DNA of 64,000 nucleotides. Origin: Bacteroidales bacterium. GTDB taxonomy: Bacteria; Bacteroidota; Bacteroidia; Bacteroidales; UBA932. The notes under the pieces are model-generated. The model saw only the letters and a program-made list of their open reading frames with translations. It did not search any database and was not told where the DNA came from. The first letter of the stretch is position 1, and every line of letters starts with the position of its first letter. A program made the translations under genes and the position numbers. The DNA lies in the NCBI GenBank assembly GCA_017634595.1, contig JAGBNC010000036.1, positions 124,001 to 188,000 of the forward strand. The letters are read 5' to 3'. Below, piece by piece: positions 33,893-43,691 of this stretch.

Positions 33893-35719
33893 ATGAAACA
33901 GAAGTTATTAATAGCAGTAATCCTGCTTTTCGGGATCGCCGCGCACGCTCAGGAGACAAACCCCACAGCATCGCCGGACAGTTCCAAAATCGCCTTCACC
34001 AGGGCTAATGATTTATGGGTTAGAGACATAGCCAGCGGAAAGGAGACCCGTATCACCTTCGACGGCAGCGAGCTCGTGCTCAACGGATATGCCTCCTGGG
34101 TATATTACGAAGAGATTTTCGGCCGTCCGTCGCGTTACCGCGCGTTCTGGTGGAGTCCGGATTCCCGCAAAATAGCCTTCTACCGTTTCGACAACAGCAA
34201 GGTCCCAATGTTCCCCATCTATTCCCCCTTCGGTCAGGACGGGAGCCTTTCGCTCACCCGCTATCCCAAGGCAGGAGAGGCCAACCCTCCGGTCAAAATC
34301 GGCATTGCGGATGTAAGCGGCGGCATCACATGGGCAGATTTTGACGACTCTCCCGAACAATACTTCGGAACTCCCTTCTGGGGCCCCGGTTCTGACGAGT
34401 TGTTCGTGAGCCGCATGCCGCGCCGCCAGAGCAGGCTGGACGTGTTTGCAGTGAACGCCGCAGACGGCAGCAAGCGTGAGGTTTACAATGAAGAATACCC
34501 AACCTGGGTGACCTGGATCGAGGGTATGTTGTTCACAGACAAAGGCTTGTTCATGGCCCGCAATTTCGAGACCGGCTGGGAGCAGATTTATTTTCTCGGC
34601 TACGACGGTTCGCTGAAGCGCCTCACCGATGGCCAGAACTGGGACATTGAACTTCTCAAGTATGACAGCCGCAAAGGCAATCTCTGGTTCCTTGCCAAAC
34701 GCGATTCCCGCATACACCCTACCCTATACAGGCTGGACAAGAAAGGACGGATATACACTCTCACCGACCCTGATTACTATACGGCCGCAGTTGAGATCTC
34801 CGAAGATTTCAAGACTTTCAAAGCCCGCGTCTCGAACTCCCGCAGCCCATGGACCGAAGTCAATGGCAGCGCCCTGAAAGTCAAGCAGTTCCCTGTTGTC
34901 AAAGAGGCCGATGCCGAGATCCCCGTGCCGGAGCTTGTCAAGCTGGAGAACGATGGCTTTGAACTCTACGGCCTCATGAGTAAGCCCAAAGCTTTCGACC
35001 CTTCAAAACAATACCCGGTAGTGATGCAGTTGTACGGCGGTCCGGGCACGCCCTATGTGCGCGACTACTGGATGAGCCGTGATGCTTCAGACCGCTGGTG
35101 CTGGGAAAACGGCATCATCTACATTGTGGTGGATCCACGTTCATCAGGAGAAAACGGGCGCAAAGGCATGGACCAGGCCTTCAAGAGGATGACTGTCATA
35201 GAACTGGAAGACTACGTACATTGGGCCAAATGGCTCCAGAGTCTCCCCTACGTTGACGGCAGCCGCATTGGAGTCGAAGGCTTCTCCTTCGGCGGCACCA
35301 CCACCTCGATGCTGGTACTGCGCTATCCCGAGTACTTCTGCTGCGGCATAGCCGGAGGCGGTGTGTACGACTGGAGACTCTACGATTCGCATTATACGGA
35401 ACGCTTCATGGATACTCCCGACGCCAACCCCGAAGGCTATGCAGAGGCCAGCGTCTTGACATGGGTCAACAAATGTGCGCTCCAGTCGAAGAGAGGGCTC
35501 CATAACGGCTCTCCGGCGCTAAAGCTCACTCACGGGACAGGAGACGACAATGTCCACTTCCAGAACACGCTCCAGCTGATCGACGCCCTGCAGATGGCTG
35601 GAATACAGTTCGAACTGATGATCTATCCCGACGGGATGCATGGCTACCGCGGGTATCAGCACAACCACGACAAAGCTTCTGACGCTTTATTCTGGAAGCG
35701 TCACCTTCTGGCAAACTAG
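33893..35719 (+). CDS. S9B dipeptidyl peptidase IV-type serine peptidase, short N-terminus
   Basis: Exported prolyl dipeptidyl peptidase of 608 residues; typical family members have over 700. The start is ATG 33893, which gives signal MKQKLLIAVILLFGIAAHAQ; the frame stays open far upstream but only antisense to the ABC ATPase gene. After the signal the protein enters the propeller at the SPDSSKIAFTRANDLWV blade, so the first roughly 100 residues usual for DPP IV are missing. WVYYEEIFGR and AFWWSPDS are the DPP IV substrate-clamp blocks. The catalytic domain has the nucleophile in GFSFGG (commonly GWSYGG), Asp in GTGDDNVH and His in GMHGYRG. It frees dipeptides after proline in the periplasm. 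It is a single gene, with its 3' end overlapping the convergent methyltransferase by 33 bases. Confidence 0.9.
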   Translation: MKQKLLIAVILLFGIAAHAQETNPTASPDSSKIAFTRANDLWVRDIASGKETRITFDGSELVLNGYASWVYYEEIFGRPSRYRAFWWSPDSRKIAFYRFDNSKVPMFPIYSPFGQDGSLSLTRYPKAGEANPPVKIGIADVSGGITWADFDDSPEQYFGTPFWGPGSDELFVSRMPRRQSRLDVFAVNAADGSKREVYNEEYPTWVTWIEGMLFTDKGLFMARNFETGWEQIYFLGYDGSLKRLTDGQNWDIELLKYDSRKGNLWFLAKRDSRIHPTLYRLDKKGRIYTLTDPDYYTAAVEISEDFKTFKARVSNSRSPWTEVNGSALKVKQFPVVKEADAEIPVPELVKLENDGFELYGLMSKPKAFDPSKQYPVVMQLYGGPGTPYVRDYWMSRDASDRWCWENGIIYIVVDPRSSGENGRKGMDQAFKRMTVIELEDYVHWAKWLQSLPYVDGSRIGVEGFSFGGTTTSMLVLRYPEYFCCGIAGGGVYDWRLYDSHYTERFMDTPDANPEGYAEASVLTWVNKCALQSKRGLHNGSPALKLTHGTGDDNVHFQNTLQLIDALQMAGIQFELMIYPDGMHGYRGYQHNHDKASDALFWKRHLLAN

Positions 35720-36733
35720 CAGCCGGCGTTCGCCTTCGGGCTGACATGCAAAAATGTGGACGGAGCCTCCGGGCTTCGTCTTCATTTTATTGCGCAGTTC
35801 CTCCGAACTGACCGGTACGCCCCTGGCTGTTACTTCTGCTTTCGGATAACGCGTACCAAGCGACTTGATGTTGGAAGAAGTGAATGGCGTGTCTTCCAAT
35901 ACTCTGTAGAACTTCCCGAACGGAGCAAGCTTGCCGGAGAAAGCGGTCCTGCACAGCCCCGGGCCCAGCCCAGACTTTGTCATGGATGGCGAAGGGACAA
36001 AAAGCAGCTGTTCACTTCCGGCCGCTTCCTGATGCACATCTTCGAAGATCCTTCCATCCTCAACGAGCCTTACGCCGCCAAATATCGCACCGCGCCTTAA
36101 AACGCAGAGCAGCTCCTTACACTCCCCTTCTGCGCCGACCACATAGAGAGTCTCGAGGCTGCCCTCCAGACGCCTCCGGAGCATAGTAATATCCGCCATA
36201 GGAGAAAGCTTGGCCATAACCATAGGGGCCGTGTCCAGCAGTATCGGCAGCAGTTTCGTGATGTCGGGGCTGCAATCTTCAAGCAGGAACAGTTTCTTTC
36301 CATAAGCACTCCTTCGCGCCGGATCAAGATAGATTACATCCGGCCTGAATTCTTTCAGGGCGCACATCCATTCAGCACTGCCGGCATCAATTTCAAAGCT
36401 GTTGAAACGCACGTTTCCCAGCCCGAGAACAGAAAAATTCTGCTCTACTGCACGGCACAGTACGGTATCCCGTTCGTTGTACCAAAGCTCCGCCGCCCTG
36501 AGTGCGAAAGCCCAGCTGTCAGCGCCCAAGCCGCCAGTCAGATCTGCCACTCTACACCCTTGAGGCACAAGCGAGGCTTTGAAACGGGCCGCGCTCTCCC
36601 CGGAGCATTGCTGAAGATTGACTGTTTGCGGCACGGTCACGGACACGCCCGTCCACGAAGGCAGCTTGGCCTCCAGCCTGGCCCTGTCCTGCCTATCTAT
36701 ATCTTCCAAGAGGCGGGCGAAACCAGTTTTCAT
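35687..36733 (-). CDS. Class I SAM-dependent methyltransferase with THUMP-like domain
   Basis: Protein of 348 residues. The start is ATG 36731-36733 (MKTGFARLL), which overlaps the helicase stop codon by four bases; the longer frame lies inside the helicase gene. The SAM-binding motif is DLTGGLGADSWAFA (about residue 64), and YLDPARRS is the catalytic-type motif IV of N-methyltransferases. The C-terminal region with TSSNIKSLGTRYPKAEVTARGV is the THUMP-like domain of this family. An RNA methylation role is likely but the target is unknown. Last gene of the trkH operon. Confidence 0.85.
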   Translation of the reverse strand: MKTGFARLLEDIDRQDRARLEAKLPSWTGVSVTVPQTVNLQQCSGESAARFKASLVPQGCRVADLTGGLGADSWAFALRAAELWYNERDTVLCRAVEQNFSVLGLGNVRFNSFEIDAGSAEWMCALKEFRPDVIYLDPARRSAYGKKLFLLEDCSPDITKLLPILLDTAPMVMAKLSPMADITMLRRRLEGSLETLYVVGAEGECKELLCVLRRGAIFGGVRLVEDGRIFEDVHQEAAGSEQLLFVPSPSMTKSGLGPGLCRTAFSGKLAPFGKFYRVLEDTPFTSSNIKSLGTRYPKAEVTARGVPVSSEELRNKMKTKPGGSVHIFACQPEGERRLLVCQKVTLPE

Positions 36734-38157
36734 ATGAAATACTTGTCTTTGAAATTCACAAGATAAACCTTCTCCACGGCCCTTGTGATGGCTGTATATA
36801 GCCATTTCAGATCGTCAAGCGTCAGGAAATCCTGCCAGAATGGGTTGTCGATAAACACGCAGGGCCACTGACCGCCCTGCGCCTTATGGCAGGTTATCGC
36901 ATCGGCATACTTAAGCTGAAGCGCGTTAAAGTACTTATCTTCCCGCACAGCTTTCCAAATCTGCCTCTTGCCTCCCCTGTCGGCATAGTCGGCGCTCACG
37001 CCCGCATACAGAGCGTTCTGCTGCTCGTAGGTCAATGATGCCGACTCGCTCGTAAGTGTATCCAGACAGACCTTGGCCTGCAGAGAGCAAGAACCATAGT
37101 CGGGGAAGCTAAGCAAGGCATCCGCGAAACGAAGTCCGTAACGGTCTTCGTAATTCCATATTTTCTGAAGCTCCGCCACATCGCCGTTGGCAATATAGTC
37201 CATCTCCTGGACGTCTTCAACGAACTGGTAACAGTTCTTGACTATCATCAACTTATCGCCCCTGGACAGTTCTTCCTCCTTGTACAGCACCTGGGCGCGT
37301 ATGCCCAGATTGTACCGTATGGCCCTCTTGTTGGAACGGCACAAAACTATTGTGTCATCGTAGCCGTAACGGCTGTATGCGTCGGACAGAGCCTCCAGCA
37401 GCTCTCCGCCGGTAATTCTCTCCACGTCAGCACCTTGCCCCGCCCTCAGCGAGAGACTTTCGAAGGTCTCGTCTGGCGATGAGACCTCAATCAGCTTTCT
37501 GATTGAAGTGGCATTGTCCAGGATTCCGGAATCGCCCGCCTGACGCACGACAGAAGTCAAAGTGGCATAGCTCACTCCGCCAAATGATTCCATAAACTCA
37601 GGGCTCAGCGCCGGCGACAGTTCCAGTCCTACGGGAGGAAGCTGTGCAGCATCGCCCAAAAGGATGAGCCGGCAGTCCTCACCAGAACGGACGAAAGTCA
37701 CCAGGTCAGAGAGCAGGTCTCCCGAGCCGAAAAGTGACTGGGCCTGCTGAGAGGCATCAACTCCTATCAAGGAGGCCTCATCCACCACGAAAAGCGTGTG
37801 GCGCGCCTTGTTGGGAGCGAGGGAGAAATGGCCCATCCCGTCGTTCCCTACTGATTTCTGACGATAGATGTGTTTGTGCACGGTGCTTGCCGACAGACCT
37901 GCCATTCCGGACAGGACTTTGGCAGCGCGTCCTGTGGGCGCAAGAAGCACCGATTGTATACCGATTTTGCGGAGCGCACCTATTACGGCAGCAAGAGCTG
38001 TAGTCTTACCTGTACCGGCATAACCATTTACGACGAAGATATCCCCGTCATCCGAACACAAGAAAGAAGCTATGTCTTTGAAAAGATTGTCCTGACACGG
38101 CGTGAGCTCCATGGACATGGCCCGGAGGAAACTCTTATAGAGGGTCTGCGCATCCAT
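36730..38157 (-). CDS. RecD-like ATP-dependent DNA helicase
   Basis: Superfamily 1 helicase of 475 residues, short like the RecD2-type single-protein helicases found outside RecBCD. Walker A is GYAGTGKT at 45-52, Walker B lies in LFVVDEASLIG, motif III in LILLGDAAQLPP, and the C-terminal UvrD-like block is CHKAQGGQWPCVFID followed by YTAITRAVEKV. It probably unwinds DNA 5' to 3' in repair. Its start ATG overlaps the trkH stop by one base (TGATG). Confidence 0.9.
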   Translation of the reverse strand: MDAQTLYKSFLRAMSMELTPCQDNLFKDIASFLCSDDGDIFVVNGYAGTGKTTALAAVIGALRKIGIQSVLLAPTGRAAKVLSGMAGLSASTVHKHIYRQKSVGNDGMGHFSLAPNKARHTLFVVDEASLIGVDASQQAQSLFGSGDLLSDLVTFVRSGEDCRLILLGDAAQLPPVGLELSPALSPEFMESFGGVSYATLTSVVRQAGDSGILDNATSIRKLIEVSSPDETFESLSLRAGQGADVERITGGELLEALSDAYSRYGYDDTIVLCRSNKRAIRYNLGIRAQVLYKEEELSRGDKLMIVKNCYQFVEDVQEMDYIANGDVAELQKIWNYEDRYGLRFADALLSFPDYGSCSLQAKVCLDTLTSESASLTYEQQNALYAGVSADYADRGGKRQIWKAVREDKYFNALQLKYADAITCHKAQGGQWPCVFIDNPFWQDFLTLDDLKWLYTAITRAVEKVYLVNFKDKYFI

Positions 38158-39611
38158 CAGCGGTTACGCTTGTCAAATACCATGGCCACAACGGCCAGCA
38201 CAGGATATATCTCTATACGGCCGAGGAACATGTCCATAGTGAAAACGAATTTGGAGGCATCCGAGGCCCCGTTGAAAGAGCCCATAGACCCCATGTCTCC
38301 GAGCGCCGGTCCCACATTGCTGAGGCTGGTAATCGATGCGCCCAGGGCATTCTGCCAGTCCACTCCGAACCACAGGCTGAAGAGTATTGAGAAGGACAGC
38401 AACAGCACGTACAAAACGATGTACAACAGTTGCGGCGACATTTCCTCGTCCTTGATCACGCGCCCTCCGAACTTGACTTCATTGACGGAAGAAGGGTGCA
38501 GGATACGCCCGATGTGACGTCCGATAGCCTTGAATGCCAGCATGATACGGTCGATCTTCAAACCACCGGATGTACTTCCTGCGCAAGCACAGACCGCTGC
38601 CGGCATAAGTAACAGCACGCACATGATACCCGGCCAGGTACTATTGTCGATGATAGCAAATCCAGTGGTCGTAGAAATGCAAAGTATCTCGAACAGACCG
38701 TTCCACATCGACTCTCCCCAGCTATTGCAATAACCGTTCGCCTTGAGACCAATGCCCAGGAGGATTGCAAACAGAAGCACCGAAGATGTGTAATACTTTA
38801 CAATGGGATTGTTAAGTGGCTTGAGAGACCGTTTTATGGCGACAAGGAACAACAGCCCGAAATGAAGCGAAGACAGGTACATGCACAACATGGTAACTGC
38901 TTCTATCCAACGCGAGCCGAAGGCTCCTATGGATGCATTGCGGGTGCTGAAGCCTCCGGTTGCCGACACGCTCATTGCATGGCAGATGGCATCAAATGCC
39001 GGCATTCCGGCAATCAGATACAAGAGGAAAGCAAGCGCGAAGATGACAAGATAGACGTAGGCGAAAATATATACGGTCTTGTTGGTACGTGCGGAGTAAG
39101 AACTGCGCGACAAACTACCCAGCTCCATATTGGCGAGCCGCAGCTTGACCGGACTGGAATCAGGAATAATGAGCAGCAGGAACACCACGACTCCCAAGCC
39201 TCCGATAAAATGGGTACTGCTCCTCCAGAACAGCAAGCTCCTCGGAAGTGCCTCTACGTTGTCCAGAATGCTGGAGCCTGTGGTGGTGAAGCCCGAGACG
39301 CTCTCGAACCAAGCGTTCATAAGCGAAAACGGACCGCCCCACAATGCATACGGAAGCATTCCGAACACGAATGAGAGCAACCATGAAAGGGTAATGATCA
39401 CATAACCTTCCTTCAGGCTTATCTTGGGAGCCTTGCGTACAAAGATGAAAGGGAAAGCACCGACTATAAAAGTAATGGTAAAGCTGATTATAAGGGCAGC
39501 CAGCGCACTGTCGTTGCCGTTCAGCATCGACACCAGCACCGACAGAAGCATAAACAGGGAGCTCACAAGGAGCGCAAGTCCCACATTACGGCTGATTCCC
39601 TTCCAGTTCAT
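38157..39611 (-). CDS. trkH: TrkH family potassium uptake protein
   Basis: Inner-membrane potassium channel subunit of 484 residues with four pore repeats. The four selectivity-filter loops read GFTTTGSS, SATGGFST, STTTGFAI and SLSNVGPALG. The length is normal. A TrkA/KtrA gating subunit is normally needed, but none is present in this window. The gene overlaps the HAMP protein gene by 26 bases upstream and the helicase by one base downstream. Confidence 0.93.
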   Translation of the reverse strand: MNWKGISRNVGLALLVSSLFMLLSVLVSMLNGNDSALAALIISFTITFIVGAFPFIFVRKAPKISLKEGYVIITLSWLLSFVFGMLPYALWGGPFSLMNAWFESVSGFTTTGSSILDNVEALPRSLLFWRSSTHFIGGLGVVVFLLLIIPDSSPVKLRLANMELGSLSRSSYSARTNKTVYIFAYVYLVIFALAFLLYLIAGMPAFDAICHAMSVSATGGFSTRNASIGAFGSRWIEAVTMLCMYLSSLHFGLLFLVAIKRSLKPLNNPIVKYYTSSVLLFAILLGIGLKANGYCNSWGESMWNGLFEILCISTTTGFAIIDNSTWPGIMCVLLLMPAAVCACAGSTSGGLKIDRIMLAFKAIGRHIGRILHPSSVNEVKFGGRVIKDEEMSPQLLYIVLYVLLLSFSILFSLWFGVDWQNALGASITSLSNVGPALGDMGSMGSFNGASDASKFVFTMDMFLGRIEIYPVLAVVAMVFDKRNR

Positions 39612-40404
39612 CCGTCACCTTTGATTTGAGATCTTTCAGACGCTTGCGAAGCTGCATATTCTCCCCTGCAAGCTCACTTATCCCCTCGTTGAGTTTGACC
39701 AGCTCGTCGTCTCCCTCGAAGGTGTAAGTGTATTTTTTGTTGTATGAGCGATAGCCGTCCATGCCATCAAGCATCTTGTTCAAAGGATTGACATAGTAAG
39801 TAAGCATGAACAGCAGGAGCATAACCACCAGCAGCAACCCCACGCCCACAGCCACTATTCCGGGGATAATGCTCCGGTAGAAGCCTCGCTCAAATGTCTT
39901 GGAATTCTTCTCAAGATCGTTGTATATTGCTTTTTCAAGGGCGTCGATATCCGAGGTAAGCTGCGCGAAACTGGGCTGGAGGCGGTTGAAGTACCAGCTT
40001 CTGGAATCCATGAACCTCGAATCAAGCACATCCTTAAGCTCCAGCGAAGTAAGCACATAGGCCGAGCAGGCATAGACTACCGAGTCGGTCAGAGGCTGTA
40101 TGGCATTGGATTCAAGCGAAGTCCTGAGGGAATCACAGTGCGACAAGAAATACTCCTGGTCGAATACAGGCAGCTCCGAGGCTCCATCATCGCCAATTAC
40201 GGCAAGCATGTCAAGATTGTACTTGCTGCTTATGTCGGCGAGCTTATGTGCAGTATTAAGGCTGCTGATATCATCGGCTATCAAGTCTGAAACATAAGTA
40301 CTCATCTTATCATATTCCAGCACAGAGATAGTCGCGGATATCATCAATATAACAGCGATAGCACTAAGGCTTAAGGTCAGTTTTGCCTTAATCGACAATT
40401 TCAT
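39586..40404 (-). CDS. Two-helix membrane sensor-like protein with HAMP domain and no output domain
   Basis: Protein of 272 residues: one membrane helix (about 10-30), an extracytoplasmic helical domain (about 31-182) resembling the four-helix bundle of chemoreceptors and kinases, a second helix (about 183-207), then a HAMP-like segment beginning TYYVNPLNKMLDGMDGYRSYN and a final coiled coil (about 235-265). No kinase, cyclase or receptor signalling domain follows. In Bacteroidota such N-termini normally precede histidine kinases. It overlaps trkH by 26 bases, so it could adjust the potassium channel or signal by protein contact. Function unknown. A -7 box lies 26 bases upstream. Confidence 0.75.
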   Translation of the reverse strand: MKLSIKAKLTLSLSAIAVILMISATISVLEYDKMSTYVSDLIADDISSLNTAHKLADISSKYNLDMLAVIGDDGASELPVFDQEYFLSHCDSLRTSLESNAIQPLTDSVVYACSAYVLTSLELKDVLDSRFMDSRSWYFNRLQPSFAQLTSDIDALEKAIYNDLEKNSKTFERGFYRSIIPGIVAVGVGLLLVVMLLLFMLTYYVNPLNKMLDGMDGYRSYNKKYTYTFEGDDELVKLNEGISELAGENMQLRKRLKDLKSKVTDELEGNQP

Positions 40405-40429
40405 TTTAAATTTTTTTACAAAATCTGCA

Positions 40430-40437
40430 CAAATATA
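40430..40437 (-). promoter_or_regulatory. -7 promoter element of the HAMP protein/trkH operon
   Basis: The minus strand reads TATATTTG, an exact TAnnTTTG, 26 bases before the ATG at 40404. Confidence 0.6.
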
Positions 40438-40449
40438 GGAAATAATTGA

Positions 40450-40457
40450 TACTTTTG
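40450..40457 (+). promoter_or_regulatory. -7 promoter element of the ROK gene
   Basis: TACTTTTG (TAnnTTTG) lies 18 bases before the ATG at 40476 and 12 bases from the divergent -7 box. Confidence 0.6.
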
Positions 40458-40475
40458 CATAAGAACCTCAGTACA

Positions 40476-41675
40476 ATGACGAGCACTTTCCTCAATGACA
40501 ATTCCAGCAAGAACGCTTCCGCAAAGAGGGCTATACTGCGATTATGCATAACGCACGAAGAATCGAGCATCTCATTCTTCAGTAAGACCTTGGGCATAAG
40601 CGTTCCGACGGTGACCAAATTGATAAGCGAGCTTATCGATGATGGTTTCCTCATGGACGAGGGCAAGATAGGCACCTCGGGAGGGCGTCGTCCCAGTATC
40701 TTTGGTCTCAATCCGGACGCAGGTTATTTCGTCGGCATCGACATAGCAAGGCACCACTTCCATATTGCCATCACCGATTTCAAAGGCAATATGCTCAACT
40801 ACATAGAGGATATCGAGTTCGTGCTTGAATCCAATTCCGGTTCTTTCCGCGAAATGTGCCGCCTGGTCAAGGACAACGTCATTGCCGCAGGTATCCCGTG
40901 GATAAAAGTACTCGCCGCCGGCGTGAGCCTTTCGGGCCGCGTAAACCCCGAACAGGGCTATTCACTGACCTACTTTGTCAGCGACGACCTTCCCCTTAAG
41001 GACCTGTTCCAGAGAGAATTGAATGTCCCGGTCAGCATCGAAAACGACTCCCGGGCACTCACCTACGGAGAGTACATGCATCTGGGCGACAAGGCCACCA
41101 AAGATATGATAGCCATCAACTTGAGCTGGGGCCTGGGCATGGGCATGATACTGGACGGGCGCTTGTACTATGGAAAGTCCGGCTTCTCCGGTGAGATCGG
41201 GCACTTCCCTCTCCTGGACAACAATATAATGTGCCGCTGTGGCAAGATAGGTTGTCTGGAGACCGGCGCATCCGGCTCGGCGCTGAGGCGCATCATCGTA
41301 GAGAAGCTCAAGACGGGAAGGCGTTCATCGCTCTCCAAAATATACAAGGAAAGCGGGAATCTTGATCTTTCCGAGATACTTCAGGCCGTCCAGGACGGCG
41401 ACGTGCTGGCCATTGAATGTATCGGCGAAATCGGTGACACTCTCGGTCGCGGCATCTCCGGAATCATCAATGTATTCAATCCCGGCCTGGTCATCATCGG
41501 CGGACGCCTTATAGTCGGAAAGGAGCACCTGCTGCTTCCTATCCGCACCGCGGTCAACAAGTTGTCAATGGACCGCGTTGCTTCCGACACAAAAATAAGG
41601 CTTTCCACCCTGGGGCGGAAAGCCATCGTTCTGGGCAACTGTCTGCTTGCCCGCAAGAAGCTTCTGGGGATCTGA
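40476..41675 (+). CDS. ROK family transcriptional regulator/sugar-binding protein
   Basis: Protein of 399 residues with an N-terminal winged helix (about 10-75; FFSKTLGISVPTVTKLISELIDDGF is the recognition region) and a C-terminal ROK sugar-kinase fold. The ATP/phosphate-site motif reads GIDIARHHFHIAITD, lacking the clean DxGxT of active kinases. The zinc-binding MCRCGKIGCLE motif is complete. That points to a NagC/XylR-type repressor responding to a sugar. The start is ATG 40476, not the upstream in-frame codon at 40446 that lies in the promoter. It converges with the dTDP-sugar operon with a two-base gap; its targets are unknown. Confidence 0.88.
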   Translation: MTSTFLNDNSSKNASAKRAILRLCITHEESSISFFSKTLGISVPTVTKLISELIDDGFLMDEGKIGTSGGRRPSIFGLNPDAGYFVGIDIARHHFHIAITDFKGNMLNYIEDIEFVLESNSGSFREMCRLVKDNVIAAGIPWIKVLAAGVSLSGRVNPEQGYSLTYFVSDDLPLKDLFQRELNVPVSIENDSRALTYGEYMHLGDKATKDMIAINLSWGLGMGMILDGRLYYGKSGFSGEIGHFPLLDNNIMCRCGKIGCLETGASGSALRRIIVEKLKTGRRSSLSKIYKESGNLDLSEILQAVQDGDVLAIECIGEIGDTLGRGISGIINVFNPGLVIIGGRLIVGKEHLLLPIRTAVNKLSMDRVASDTKIRLSTLGRKAIVLGNCLLARKKLLGI

Positions 41676-41677
41676 GA

Positions 41678-42814
41678 TCAGCGTCCTCCGTACATCTCGT
41701 CGTAATACTTCTGATAATCACCTGAAGTCACATTGTCCATCCATTCCTGGTTGTCCAGGTACCAGCGGACTGTCTTCTCTATGCCCTCTTCAAACTGAAG
41801 GCTGGGCTCCCAGCCAAGTTCCTTCTGCAGTTTGCGGCTGTCGATGGCATAGCGCAGATCGTGCCCGGCACGGTCGGTGACGTATGTAATCAGGTCCATG
41901 TCTTCACCTTCCCTACGTCCAAGCAGGCGGTCCACAGTATTGATGAGCACCTTTATCACATCTATGTTCTTCCACTCGTTGAAGCCGCCGATATTATATG
42001 TCTCGGCCACTTTGCCTTCGTGGAAAATGAGGTCGATCGCGCGTGCGTGATCCTCGACATACAACCAGTCACGTACATTCTCTCCCTTTCCATATACAGG
42101 AAGAGGCTTGCGGTGACGTATATTGTTAATAAAAAGAGGTATAAGTTTCTCCGGGAACTGGTAGGGGCCGTAATTGTTGGAACAATTGGTGACTATCGTA
42201 GGCAAGCCATAAGTATCGTGGAAGGCACGCACAAAATGATCGCTGGAGGCCTTCGCGGCACTGTAGGGGCTATGAGGCTGGTATTTCATGTCCTCCGTGA
42301 AGAACGCCTCGCCGTAAGCGAGATGGTGCTCGCCGCTGGATGCTTTAGTTGTAAACGGAGGCTTGATGCCTTGTGGGTGAGTCATTTCCAGGGCGCCGTA
42401 CACCTCATCGGTGCTGATGTGATAGAAGCGCTTGCCTTCGTATTTCTCGGGCAGGGTCTCCCAATAGAACTTGGCAGCCTGAAGCATGCTGAGAGTGCCG
42501 AGAACGTTGGTCCTGGCAAAAGTGAAAGGGTCCTTGATACTGCGGTCAACATGACTTTCAGCGGCCAGGTGGATGACTCCATCGACCTTCTCTTCCTGCA
42601 TTAGTTTGCACACAGTTTCAAAATCGCAGATATCGGCCTTGACGAAGCGGTAGTTGGGCTTATCCTCTATGTCCTTGAGATTGGCCAGGTTGCCGGCGTA
42701 AGTCAATGCATCCAGACATATGATACGGTATTCCGGGTACTTGTTGACAAACAGACGAACTACGTGGCTGCCGATGAATCCGGCACCGCCGGTTATGATA
42801 ATACTTCTTTTCAT
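41678..42814 (-). CDS. rfbB: dTDP-glucose 4,6-dehydratase
   Basis: NAD-dependent short-chain dehydratase of 378 residues that makes dTDP-4-keto-6-deoxyglucose. [11 protein letters not shown] is the NAD-binding motif at residues 9-19, with active-site STDEVYGAL, and YSAAKASSD carries the catalytic Tyr-x3-Lys. Last gene of the polysaccharide operon; the start overlaps the rfbA stop by four bases. Confidence 0.95.
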   Translation of the reverse strand: MKRSIIITGGAGFIGSHVVRLFVNKYPEYRIICLDALTYAGNLANLKDIEDKPNYRFVKADICDFETVCKLMQEEKVDGVIHLAAESHVDRSIKDPFTFARTNVLGTLSMLQAAKFYWETLPEKYEGKRFYHISTDEVYGALEMTHPQGIKPPFTTKASSGEHHLAYGEAFFTEDMKYQPHSPYSAAKASSDHFVRAFHDTYGLPTIVTNCSNNYGPYQFPEKLIPLFINNIRHRKPLPVYGKGENVRDWLYVEDHARAIDLIFHEGKVAETYNIGGFNEWKNIDVIKVLINTVDRLLGRREGEDMDLITYVTDRAGHDLRYAIDSRKLQKELGWEPSLQFEEGIEKTVRWYLDNQEWMDNVTSGDYQKYYDEMYGGR

Positions 42815-43689
42815 TTCTCTTCAGCAATTTTGAGTAAATATTGACCGTATTGGTTTTTGGCCATGGGTGCGGCTATTTCCCGGAGGCGAGCTGCGTCTAT
42901 CCAGCCTTTCTTGAATGCAATATCCTCGAGGCACGCTATTTTGAGCCCCTGGCGTTTCTCTATCACTTCGACGAACGTGCTGGCGTCGCTGAGGGAATCA
43001 AAGGTGCCGGTATCAAGCCAGGCAAAGCCGCGGCCCAGTGTCTGGACCCTTAATTCTCCGGCAGCAAGGAACTCTTGATTAACAGTAGTGATTTCGAGCT
43101 CGCCGCGTGCCGAAGGCTTGATGTGTTTGGCCACATCTACGACCTTGTTGGGATAGAAATACAGGCCCACTACGGCATAATTTGACTTAGGCTTGGCCGG
43201 CTTTTCCTCGATACTGATACAACGCCCGGCGCTGTCAAATTCCGCAACGCCATAACGTTCGGGATCGCTTACCCAGTAGCCGAATACCGTGGCGTTGCCG
43301 TCTTCCTTGGCAGCACGGACCGCCTCCTGAAGCTTGGGCGTGAATGCATCACCATAGAAAATATTGTCACCGAGGACAAGGCAGGCGCAATCATCCCCGA
43401 TAAAATCTTCTCCTATTATGAAAGCTTGGGCAAGTCCGTCAGGAGAAGGCTGCTCAGCATATTCAAAGTGCACTCCATAGTCGGAACCGTCACCCAGCAG
43501 ACGCCTGAATCCGGGCAGGTCCTGAGGCGTTGAGATGATGAGGATGTCACGAATCCCGGCAAGCATCAAAACGCTGATGGGATAATAGACCATGGGCTTA
43601 TCAAAAATGGGCAGTAACTGCTTGCTGACGCCCTTGGTTATGGGGTAAAGGCGGGTTCCGGAGCCACCTGCGAGTACGATTCCTTTCAT
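42811..43689 (-). CDS. rfbA: Glucose-1-phosphate thymidylyltransferase
   Basis: Forms dTDP-glucose from dTTP and glucose-1-phosphate. It has 292 residues, the normal length. The nucleotide-binding [18 protein letters not shown] block starts at residue 8, and LGDNIFYGD and the [10 protein letters not shown] segment are family-specific. I chose ATG 43687-43689 (MKGIVLAGG). It lies two bases after rfbD and overlaps rfbB. Confidence 0.95.
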   Translation of the reverse strand: MKGIVLAGGSGTRLYPITKGVSKQLLPIFDKPMVYYPISVLMLAGIRDILIISTPQDLPGFRRLLGDGSDYGVHFEYAEQPSPDGLAQAFIIGEDFIGDDCACLVLGDNIFYGDAFTPKLQEAVRAAKEDGNATVFGYWVSDPERYGVAEFDSAGRCISIEEKPAKPKSNYAVVGLYFYPNKVVDVAKHIKPSARGELEITTVNQEFLAAGELRVQTLGRGFAWLDTGTFDSLSDASTFVEVIEKRQGLKIACLEDIAFKKGWIDAARLREIAAPMAKNQYGQYLLKIAEEK

Positions 43690-43691
43690 AA

